From Thiosocius sp963753845 (GTDB lineage: Bacteria; Pseudomonadota; Gammaproteobacteria; Chromatiales; Chromatiaceae), in contig CAVWEI010000036.1 in assembly GCA_963753845.1 (NCBI GenBank), forward strand, positions 232,815 through 296,814: DNA of 64,000 bases, given 5' to 3'. A program made the position numbers and the translations under genes. The notes beneath the pieces are model-generated. The model saw only the letters and a list, made by a program, of their open reading frames with translations. It had not been told where the DNA came from and ran no database searches. Below, piece after piece: positions 38,566 through 46,208 of the stretch (its first letter is position 1; each line of letters opens with the position of its first letter).

Positions 38566-39120
38566 ATGTCCCGATTCCCAACCCCCAATAGCTCTGATCA
38601 GCCTGTACTGGTCCCCGTGGATTTCGAGCCGGCCGCACGCGCCGCATTGATCTTCGGTGCCCGGCTGGCGGCCTTCACCGGTGTTCCCCTGAAGATCCTG
38701 CACGTGGTGCACGACCCCGGCGACCGCCCCGGCTATTATCGGCGACATGGCGAATCTGACCTGACGATGCCCGTCGAGAGACTGGCCAGGTCGATGCTCG
38801 GCGAATTCGTGCTCGATATCCTCCAGGACCATCCGGACCTGAAGGCCCTGGAGGAGCCGGACATCCTTCTGGTCGAGGGCATCCCTTCCACGCGTATCCC
38901 CGAAGTGGCCCGGCGTATCGGGGCCGGGCTGATCGCCATGGGCCATAACAAGACCCGCGGTATTTTTGGCGACCTGCTGACGTCGCTGTCGGAACGGGTG
39001 GCCCACAAGTCCGGTATACCTGTGACCCTGGTCTATGCCAACGGTGAATCCGAGGATCTCGCCGCGGTGGCCAACACCGGCCGCCGACCGGTTGACCGGG
39101 GCATGGTTCCGGGCGCCTGA
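38566..39120 (+). CDS. universal stress protein (UspA family)
   Basis: 184 residues from ATG 38566; a GTG two codons upstream is an alternative, and neither has a clear ribosome binding site. PVLVPVDFEPAARAALIFG opens the domain, KILHVVHDPG ends strand 2, and LIAMGHNKTRGIFGDLLTS followed by IPVTLVYANG matches the C-terminal nucleotide-binding loop and last strand. The family loop GX2GX9G(S/T) is only partly kept, so ATP binding is uncertain. A 30-residue tail beyond the usual 140-150 residue domain is unremarkable. Likely a soluble cytoplasmic stress-response protein; the divergent promoter region with the glycosyltransferase is 161 bases. Confidence 0.85.
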   Translation: MSRFPTPNSSDQPVLVPVDFEPAARAALIFGARLAAFTGVPLKILHVVHDPGDRPGYYRRHGESDLTMPVERLARSMLGEFVLDILQDHPDLKALEEPDILLVEGIPSTRIPEVARRIGAGLIAMGHNKTRGIFGDLLTSLSERVAHKSGIPVTLVYANGESEDLAAVANTGRRPVDRGMVPGA

Positions 39121-39534
39121 CTGTCTACGGCGACGGCCTGGCGTGCTGAAACCCCAGCTGTCGCAGGCGACTCCCCGCCTTAACAACCGGCCACGCGCTT
39201 TTCGATGACCCCGTAACCGCCTGCACGCACTTGCGCGCGGTTTGCCATCTCGTCTCGGCCTCCGCCCGCTCGTCGACCATCCGGGAAACGGCCCGATATC
39301 ATGCATTCAACCCTGGATATTGGGGTGGCCGGGTGTCCTTCGGCTGTTTGCCCACCAGACCCTGCCTCCCCGTGGGTCCGGGTGCCCGTGCCCCAGACCT
39401 ATGCTAACCGATATAATCCGCGGCCACGGGTCGGGATGGCTGTCTCCTGTCGGGCCAGCCAGGGTCCGGCGCGACCGGATCGCGATCAAACCCAATACCG
39501 TCGGTGCCTGCACCGGGCGCAGCAACGAATCGAT
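39121..39534. other. 414-base gap before the ALS-like operon
   Basis: I see no gene here. The reading frame of the next gene is open upstream to 39301, but that part is Pro/Arg-rich, lacks a ribosome binding site and does not resemble the enzyme family's N-terminus. The promoter for the operon starting at 39535 probably lies here but could not be placed. Confidence 0.5.
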
Positions 39535-41218
39535 ATGAAAGTGACTGTCAGCGACATTGTCGTGAGGTACATGGAACGCCTGGGTATCGAGTTCGTCTTC
39601 GGTATGCCCGGTGCGCACGTCCTGCCGATCTACGATCGCCTGTATAGCTCCGCTGTGAAGACCATACTGGTCAAGCACGAGCAGGGCGCTTCCTTCATGG
39701 CGGGCGGCTACGCACGCATCTCGCACCGGGTCTCCGCGTGCATCGCGACCGCAGGGCCGGGGGCGACCAACCTCGTCACCGGGATTGCCAATGCCTATGC
39801 GGAGCAGCTGCCGATCCTTGTGATCACCGGCGAGACCTCGACCTATATCTTCGGCAAGGGGGGGTTGCAGGAGAGTTCGGGCGAAGGCGGGGCAATCGAC
39901 CAGTGCGAACTTTTTCGAGGCATCACCCGCTATCGCAAGCTTATCGAACGCACCGACTACCTCGCGCAGGTGCTCAGCCAGGCCACGCAGGCGCTTTATT
40001 CGAACCAGCCGGGGCCGGTGCTGCTGAGCATCCCGTACAACGTGCAAAAGGAGCTGGTGGACGACGGGCTGCTCGATCAGATCCATATCCCCAGGGATTC
40101 AAGCGACGACTATCTCCAGTCGGCCGGGGTGCTGGAACTGGCGCGGTTGATCGAGGCGGCCAGCAACCCGGTGATCATTGCCGGTTATGGCTGCATCAAG
40201 GCCGGCGCGCGACCCGGGGTGGCGTCATTGAGCGAGGGTATGGGGATACCGGTGGCGACCAGCCTCAAGGCCAAGGGAGTGGTCAGCGAGGGGTCCGAGC
40301 TGTCCCTTGGTTGCCTCGGTGTCACCTCCAATGGCGACGCGCGCCGATACATCGTCGACCAGGCCGACCTGGTGATCTTTCTTGGTGCCGGGTTCAACGA
40401 GCGCACCAGCTACCTGTGGGACGACGAGTTGCTCAGCGACAAGAAGCTTGCCCAGGTTGACAGGGACCAGGCGCAGCTCGGCAGGGTGTTCAAACCGGAC
40501 GTGGCCATCCACGGGGATATCCGCCAGGTCCTGGCCGAGTTGCTGGAATGTCTGAACGAGCATGGGACCAGGCCCAAGTCGCTGGATGTCCTGGCGGACC
40601 ATCGCGAGCCGGAATCGCCGTCACCCAGGGTCGACGATGACGGGGAGAATACTGAACCAAGCGCCGGATTCCGGCTGATCGAGACCTTCTTCGCTTGCAT
40701 TGGCGAGACGCTTTCCCGAGCAGGCGGTGGTCTTCGACGACAACATCGTGTTCGCGCAAAGCTACTTCGATGTCTCGGACGCCAATCACTATTTTCCCAA
40801 CTCGGGCATCTCGTCCCTGGGTCATGCGATACCCGCGGCGATAGGTGCACGCCTGTATGCCACGGAAAGCCCGACCTTTGCGATCATCGGGGACGGCGGC
40901 TTCCAGATGTGCTGCATGGAGATCATGACCGCGGTCAACTATCGGATCCCGCTGAACGTCGTGGTGTTCAACAACGCGACCATGGGCCTGATCCGCAAAA
41001 ACCAGTACCAGCTGTATGGGGAGCGCTATATCGATTCCGACTTTGTCAATCCGGACTTCCAATGGCTGGCCCGCTCTTTCGGGGTCAGTCACCACAGGAT
41101 CGAGATCGAGGCGGATATCGTCGATCTGTTCGCGAATGCAGACCTCGAAGGGTCGATCAATCTGATCGAGATCATGCTGGACAAGAATGCCTTCCCGACC
41201 TACCTCTCGGCCCGCTGA
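39535..41218 (+). CDS. acetolactate-synthase-like ThDP-dependent enzyme (one +1 frameshift)
   Basis: About 560 residues once one extra base at 40711-40716 is removed: the first frame reads FFACIGETL and the next resumes PEQAVVFDDNIVFAQSYF. The ThDP-activating glutamate is E49 in VKHEQGASFMAGGYAR. ATAGPGATNLVTGIANAY and GPVLLSIPYNVQ are typical of the family. The C-terminal ThDP/Mg motif is GDGGFQMCCMEIM ending in FNN. Length matches catabolic acetolactate synthases and relatives such as sulfoacetaldehyde acetyltransferase or oxalyl-CoA decarboxylase; no regulatory-subunit gene is nearby. Start at MKVTVSDIVV fits the family N-terminus. Its last 32 bases overlap the glycosyltransferase-like gene. 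Confidence 0.8.
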
Positions 41219-42947
41219 CCAGGCCGTCCGGGCGCAGCTGGCGCGTATCGTCGAACTCGAGTCGGCCTTGTGGCACGGCGGTTTGAACGAATCGGTACTC
41301 GAGCCTTATCAGGCCGCATTCCGCGAACTCGAGGGCATGATCGCAGCGCAGGGTGCCGACCGGCGCCATCATTTCGTGGTCGTCATCCCGGTCGCGGACA
41401 GTCCCCGGCAACTCGAGGCCTGCCTGGACAGCCTGCTCACGCTGTGCCGGCTGTACGGCTACGGTGGAACGCACCAGGGCCGTTATCGGAAGGTGTCGGT
41501 GCTGCTGGCCGACGACTCGGCAGATCCGACCGCAATCGCACGCAATCGCGAGATCGCAGAGAAGTTCGACCGGGCCGGTATTGCCATCCATTACTTCGGC
41601 ATCGACGAACAACTTGCGCTCATGCGGCGGCTGCGTGGCGTCGATCTGGGCTCGATCGTCGGCAAGCATCTGCCGAATGCCTTCGGCCACAAGGGACAGG
41701 CGATGATGCGCAATATCGCCTATCTGAAGCTGGCCGGGATGCAGGCCGGGATGGAGGGAGAGCCTCTGCTTTTTTATACGGTCGATGGCGATCAGGAGTT
41801 TCGGGTCAGGGTCGCGAGCGCGGATGGCGGGCGCAGCCCGTATGCGGTGAATTTCTTTCACCATCTGGATCGGATCTTCTCGGACACAGATGCCCGGATG
41901 GTGACCGGCAAGGTGGTCGGTGATCCGCCTGTGTCGCCGGCGGTGATGGCGGGCAACCTCCTCGAGGACACGATCGGCTTCGTGCGCGAAATGGCGGGCG
42001 TTGACCCGCGCCGGCCCTATGCGCAGCCGGTCACAGATACCAGGGGCTCGGGTGAGGCCGCTTACCACGACATGGCGGACATGTTTGGTTTCCAGGCCGG
42101 CGGGGAGGTCTATCGCTACCGCTGCAACCTGGCCGGGGAACCCAGCAATGCAGCCTGTTTCGAGGATTTCGCGCGTCGGCTCGACAGCTTTTTTCACGGC
42201 GAACACCCGACCCGCGTGACCTGGTATCGGCATAGGCCGGTGGCCGACAGCGTGGAGCCGGCGCGCACCGTGTATACCGGCAATTACGTGTTCGGCCCCG
42301 ATGCGCTGGGCTGGTTCATCCCGTTTGCACCCTTGCGATTGCGGATGTCCGGACCGACCATGGGCCGCCTGTTGAAGTCGGGTCTGGGTGACCGCTTCGT
42401 GTCCGCCAATCTTCCGATGTTGCACCGACGCACGCTCACCGCGACCGGGCGATCCGAGTTCAGGCCCGGGGTCATCGCCGGACGGCAGGCCGTTGACCTG
42501 TGCGACGAGTTCGAACGCCAGTTCTTCGGTGACATCATGTTGTTCTCGATGGAGCGCCTGACCGCGATGGGTTTTCCGGACCAGCGTCTGCCGGCTCAAC
42601 AGGTCCTGGTCACGCTGGACGCCGTCCACGAAGAGATGCACGGGAAATACCGCTCCCGCCAGCGGCTTGTAAGCGGGCATCTCGATGTGCTCGGGGTGTT
42701 GCTGCGTGACGCCGGCCATTGGTGGAACCATTCTCCCGGCCTGATGGAAGCGCTGCGCAACTTCGATGCCTTCATATCCAATATGGCGCACAACTTCGGT
42801 GAGGGCTCGCCCTGTCATGCACGCGTCGACGCGCCCGGCAGTTGGGACACATGGCGCAGCCGGCAGCTGGACGCAATAACCGGTCTGTATGCCGATCGGC
42901 GGGCCTGGCAACAGGCGCTGGATATCCTGCGGGATACCGGACCGTAA
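41187..42947 (+). CDS. glycosyltransferase-like protein (GT-A/GT2-like fold)
   Basis: 586 residues. Residues about 60-230 resemble a GT-A nucleotide-sugar fold: HHFVVVIPVADSPRQLEACL opens as in family 2 transferases, VSVLLADDSADP corresponds to the second strand, and FYTVDGDQEFRV contains a DXD-like element. The C-terminal 350 residues are not recognisable, with QAGGEVYRYRCNLAGEPSNA and RTVYTGNYVFGPDALGW as the most distinctive stretches. No signal peptide or membrane helix. The ATG lies inside the end of the ALS-like gene, and its TAA overlaps the next ATG by one base, so three genes form one operon. Acceptor and sugar are unknown. Confidence 0.6.
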   Translation: MPSRPTSRPADQAVRAQLARIVELESALWHGGLNESVLEPYQAAFRELEGMIAAQGADRRHHFVVVIPVADSPRQLEACLDSLLTLCRLYGYGGTHQGRYRKVSVLLADDSADPTAIARNREIAEKFDRAGIAIHYFGIDEQLALMRRLRGVDLGSIVGKHLPNAFGHKGQAMMRNIAYLKLAGMQAGMEGEPLLFYTVDGDQEFRVRVASADGGRSPYAVNFFHHLDRIFSDTDARMVTGKVVGDPPVSPAVMAGNLLEDTIGFVREMAGVDPRRPYAQPVTDTRGSGEAAYHDMADMFGFQAGGEVYRYRCNLAGEPSNAACFEDFARRLDSFFHGEHPTRVTWYRHRPVADSVEPARTVYTGNYVFGPDALGWFIPFAPLRLRMSGPTMGRLLKSGLGDRFVSANLPMLHRRTLTATGRSEFRPGVIAGRQAVDLCDEFERQFFGDIMLFSMERLTAMGFPDQRLPAQQVLVTLDAVHEEMHGKYRSRQRLVSGHLDVLGVLLRDAGHWWNHSPGLMEALRNFDAFISNMAHNFGEGSPCHARVDAPGSWDTWRSRQLDAITGLYADRRAWQQALDILRDTGP

Positions 42948-44275
42948 TGATCCGGCAGCTGCGCCATTGGCTGCACCGCAGACGCTACCCGGCAAGATAC
43001 GCCCGACTTGCGGAACTGCTGCCGATACAGGCAATGAGCCGGCAACAGGTCCTGCAAAGACAGCAGCTTGCGTTCGACGACATGGTCAGGTTTGCAGCCG
43101 GCCATACGGATTTCTATGCCGCCCGGTTCGGAGACTTGCCCGATGCCGGTCGGCCGATCGAGCCCGGAGACCTTCCGATCCTCCACAAGCGCGACCTGAT
43201 TGCACACAGGGATGAACTGCTGGTGCGTGGCGTCGATCGTGACCGGATCAAGATTGGCCATACCGGCGGGTCCACGGGCAGGCCGCTGGCCTTCTATTAC
43301 GACGATGCCAAGCACGAATTGATGCTGGCCGGAATGATGCGCGGGTTCATGATGTCCGGGTGGCGACCCGGGCAAAAGGTCCTGTATTTCTGGGGGGCTT
43401 CACGCGACGTGGCGCCGGGCGGTGTCTTTGGACGCCGACGGTTTGACTTCGCCGGTGTCGAAAAGACGGTGTCGGCCGTCGAGTTCAGCGAGGCGCGCCT
43501 TCGGGAATGGGCGCGACTGATACAGACCTGGCGGCCGGTGCTGCTGTACGGCTACGCATCGGTAATTACCGAGCTGGCGCGCTTCGTCATCGACAACCGG
43601 ATCAAGCTGCCGGACGGCCTGCTGGGCGTGTATTCGACCGCCGAGGTGTTGACCGACTGGCAGCGACAGCTGATGCAGCGGGCCTTTGGCTGCAAGGTAT
43701 TCAATCAGTATGGTTGCCGCGAGGTGCCGAATGTCGCCTGGGAATGTCGTCAGGGCAATATGCATGTCTTTGCCGACATGGTGTACCTGGAATCCGTCCC
43801 CATGGGCACGGAGGATCGGCTGCTGGTCAGCTCACTTGGCAACCGCCTGATGCCCTTCATCCGCTACGACATCGGTGATTCGGGCAGGCTGCTCGAGTCT
43901 GAGTGCGGCTGTGGTCTGCCGTTTCCACTGATGGAAATGAGTATGTGCCGTCACAACGACCTGATACGGACCCGCAGCGGGAAACACCTGCACCCGTCCT
44001 TTTTCAACCGGCTGTTGTATGGTCTGCAGCAGATACGGCAGTACCAGTGGGTACAGACGGGGCTCGACCGGATGGTGCTGAATCTGGTGGTTTCAGAGCG
44101 ATTGAGTGCGCACGATCTCGAGTCTGTGAAGGCCGGTATCCGCCGCGATGTCGACGAGCGGATGGTGCTGCAGGTGAACTATCTGGATGAGATCGAGCGC
44201 ACGATTGCCGGCAAGCACCGCTTCGTCATCGGCCTGGCCGAAGAAGGCGCCGGAGATACGGGCTCCGGGCCTTGA
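42947..44275 (+). CDS. PaaK/CapK-like adenylate-forming enzyme
   Basis: 442 residues. The phosphate-binding loop GHTGGSTGRPLAFYY near 104-118, FNQYGCREVPNVAWEC (A5-like) near 250 and MPFIRYDIGDSGRL (A7-like) near 305 are the signatures of the phenylacetate-CoA ligase / CapK group within the ANL superfamily. It should activate a carboxylic acid to an acyl-adenylate, then probably to a CoA or protein thioester. CapK-type members are common in polysaccharide and lipid modification clusters, which fits the glycosyltransferase-like gene immediately upstream (TAATG overlap). Combined with the ALS-like enzyme, an operon that makes and activates an unusual acid is a reasonable but untested idea. Confidence 0.8.
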   Translation: MIRQLRHWLHRRRYPARYARLAELLPIQAMSRQQVLQRQQLAFDDMVRFAAGHTDFYAARFGDLPDAGRPIEPGDLPILHKRDLIAHRDELLVRGVDRDRIKIGHTGGSTGRPLAFYYDDAKHELMLAGMMRGFMMSGWRPGQKVLYFWGASRDVAPGGVFGRRRFDFAGVEKTVSAVEFSEARLREWARLIQTWRPVLLYGYASVITELARFVIDNRIKLPDGLLGVYSTAEVLTDWQRQLMQRAFGCKVFNQYGCREVPNVAWECRQGNMHVFADMVYLESVPMGTEDRLLVSSLGNRLMPFIRYDIGDSGRLLESECGCGLPFPLMEMSMCRHNDLIRTRSGKHLHPSFFNRLLYGLQQIRQYQWVQTGLDRMVLNLVVSERLSAHDLESVKAGIRRDVDERMVLQVNYLDEIERTIAGKHRFVIGLAEEGAGDTGSGP

Positions 44276-44318
44276 GCGACGCCCTTCCCCGGTCGCACCA
44301 GTGTCGGGTTCGACCCGG

Positions 44319-44933
44319 TCAGGCGATCGCTTTCGCCGACAGCCGGGTGATGGTGTCCCAGTCCCGTGCCGCGATGGCCTCGGCCGGCGCCATCCAGTTG
44401 CCGCCCACACTGGCCACATTGGGCAGCGCCAGGTACTTGCGGAAGTTGCTTTTGTCGACCCCGCCGGTCGGGCAGAACTTCAGGTCGGGAAAGGGGCCGG
44501 CCAGCGCCTCGAGCATCTCGATACCGCCCGCCTGTTGTGCGGGAAAAAGCTTCAGGTAGTCCAGGCCGATGTCATGTGCGGCCATGACTTCGCTCGGGCT
44601 GAAGACGCCGGGCAGGTAGGGCATCTCCGATTCCACGCTCGCGTTGAGCAGGACCTGCGTCAGCCCGGGGCTGACGGCGAACTGCGCGCCGGCATCTGCC
44701 GCCTGTGAGAACTGTTCGGGACGTGTCAGTGTGCCAACACCCACGATGGCCTCCGGTAAGGCCTCGGTTATCCTGGCAACGGCCTCCATCGCGATCGGTG
44801 TGCGCAGAGTGACCTCGATCACCTTGAGGCCGCCGGAGAGCAAAGCCCGTGCCAGCGGCACTGCATTCTCCAGTTCATGAATGACCAGTACCGGCATGAC
44901 CGGTGCGGCAGAGATAATTTCGTCGATGTTCAC
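44319..44933 (-). CDS. eda: 2-dehydro-3-deoxy-phosphogluconate (KDPG) aldolase
   Basis: 204 residues, the standard length. It splits KDPG to pyruvate and glyceraldehyde-3-phosphate in the Entner-Doudoroff pathway, and in many species also acts on 4-hydroxy-2-oxoglutarate. Visible landmarks are MPVLVIHELENAVPLARAL, the catalytic-base glutamate in GLKVIEVTLRT, the Schiff-base lysine in LDYLKLFPAQQ, and FCPTGGVDKSN for the phosphate site. No edd or glucose genes are nearby, so it appears to be a single-gene unit. It is convergent with the PaaK-like gene, with a 43-base gap that contains no strong terminator. Confidence 0.95.
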   Translation of the reverse strand: MNIDEIISAAPVMPVLVIHELENAVPLARALLSGGLKVIEVTLRTPIAMEAVARITEALPEAIVGVGTLTRPEQFSQAADAGAQFAVSPGLTQVLLNASVESEMPYLPGVFSPSEVMAAHDIGLDYLKLFPAQQAGGIEMLEALAGPFPDLKFCPTGGVDKSNFRKYLALPNVASVGGNWMAPAEAIAARDWDTITRLSAKAIA

Positions 44934-45159
44934 ATCAATGACCCCGGTTTGGTAGTGAACCCGGTGTTATGCCAATACCGGGTCGTTCGGTCGCTCGAGT
45001 CGTCGGTGGGGCTTGCACGGGATACCCGGCGCTCCGCTGGCGCTATTGTCACCTGATAGTTTACGCCTCCTGCGCCGGTGGCGTAACAAACTAGTTGGCT
45101 TTGCCTTTCAGGGCCTGAGCCCCCCGCCCCAGGGGCGGGCTTCTGCTATTGTTTGACCA

Positions 45160-46101
45160 ATGACTGCAACAGACAGCTACTCGCTGATGCTCCACGGTGG
45201 GGCCGGGGCACTCGACGACGTCGACGACAATGCGGTCGCCGACCGCTATCTGGACAGTATTCGCCGGACCCTCGAACATGGCCGCGAGTTGTTGCGGCTT
45301 GGTGGATCCGCCCTGCAGGCGGTCGAGGCCTGCGCCTCACTGCTGGAGGATGATCCGGTGTTCAATGCCGGTCGCGGTTCGGTTCTCAACGAGAACGGCA
45401 AGGTCGAAATGGACGCAGCCATCATGGATGGGCGGGATCTTTCCGCCGGCGCGGTGGCTGGCGTTGCCAATGTCGCACACCCTGTCGGGCTTGCGCGCCT
45501 GGTGATGACCGAAAGCGAGCACGTGATGCTTGTCTCCGAGGGCGCCATGCGGTTTGCCGCTCAATGCGGCGTACCCCTGATGCCCGATGACTATTTCCTC
45601 AGCAGCGAGCGGGTCGAACAGCTCGAGCAGGCGCGGCTGAGGCACAGGATGATACTCGACCATGACGACCCGGATGAGCATGGCGACGATCAGAAACACG
45701 GCACTATCGGCGCCATCGCGCGCGACCGGCTCGGCAATCTCGCGGCCGTCACCTCCACCGGCGGCATGGTCAACAAGCGTATGGGGCGCGTGGGCGACTC
45801 ACCGATCATCGGCGCCGGCGTCTATGCTGATAACGAGACCTGTGCCGTATCGGCCACCGGTTATGGCGAAGAGTTCATGCGTACCGTGATCGCCAAGACC
45901 ATATCGGATTTCATCTTCATGAAAGGGATGGATGCGGGGGAGGCCACCCGGGCGGGTATCGCGTATCTCAGGCGCAGGGTGAGGGGGCGGGGCGGGGTCA
46001 TCGTGATAGACAGGGACGGCGCATGCGCGGCCGGCTTTACGACCAGGAGGATGATCCACGGCTGGATCGAAAACGGCGGCGAGGCCGTGGCCCGGTTCTG
46101 A
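45160..46101 (+). CDS. iaaA: isoaspartyl peptidase / type III L-asparaginase
   Basis: 313 residues of the Ntn-hydrolase asparaginase-2 family. The precursor should autocleave before T182 in KHGTIGAIA, making that threonine the nucleophile of the beta subunit. Other landmarks: LMLHGGAGA at the N-terminus, DPVFNAGRGSVLNENG, MDAAIMDG, VTSTGGMVNKRMGRVGDSP and ATGYGEEFMRT. The enzyme removes beta-aspartyl dipeptides and hydrolyses asparagine. No signal peptide. The region before the ATG has a GC-rich inverted repeat (45123-45139) but no obvious regulator site. It stands alone, followed 107 bases later by the GGDEF/EAL gene. Confidence 0.92.
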   Translation: MTATDSYSLMLHGGAGALDDVDDNAVADRYLDSIRRTLEHGRELLRLGGSALQAVEACASLLEDDPVFNAGRGSVLNENGKVEMDAAIMDGRDLSAGAVAGVANVAHPVGLARLVMTESEHVMLVSEGAMRFAAQCGVPLMPDDYFLSSERVEQLEQARLRHRMILDHDDPDEHGDDQKHGTIGAIARDRLGNLAAVTSTGGMVNKRMGRVGDSPIIGAGVYADNETCAVSATGYGEEFMRTVIAKTISDFIFMKGMDAGEATRAGIAYLRRRVRGRGGVIVIDRDGACAAGFTTRRMIHGWIENGGEAVARF

Positions 46102-46141
46102 ACCCCGGTCAGGCCCGCGACACGGATCGCGTCATAGAGTG

Positions 46142-46153
46142 AAAACCGGTTTT
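46142..46153. promoter_or_regulatory. 12-base palindrome upstream of the PAS-GGDEF-EAL gene
   Basis: AAAACCGGTTTT is a perfect palindrome 55 bases before the chosen GTG start. It could be an operator or part of a promoter; the surrounding sequence gives no further support. Confidence 0.2.
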
Positions 46154-46208
46154 GTTTCCGCGTGGTCGGCCGGCTCGATCGGTCCGGACTCAGAGGGGAA
46201 GATGGTTG

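Noticed and set aside
39301..39534. 78-codon N-terminal extension of the ALS-like enzyme
   Set aside because: It is Pro/Arg-rich, with no ribosome binding site and no match to the family N-terminus, which begins at 39535.
45123..45139. GC-rich inverted repeat before iaaA
   Set aside because: It is immediately followed by non-T sequence and the start region; there is no evidence of terminator or operator function.
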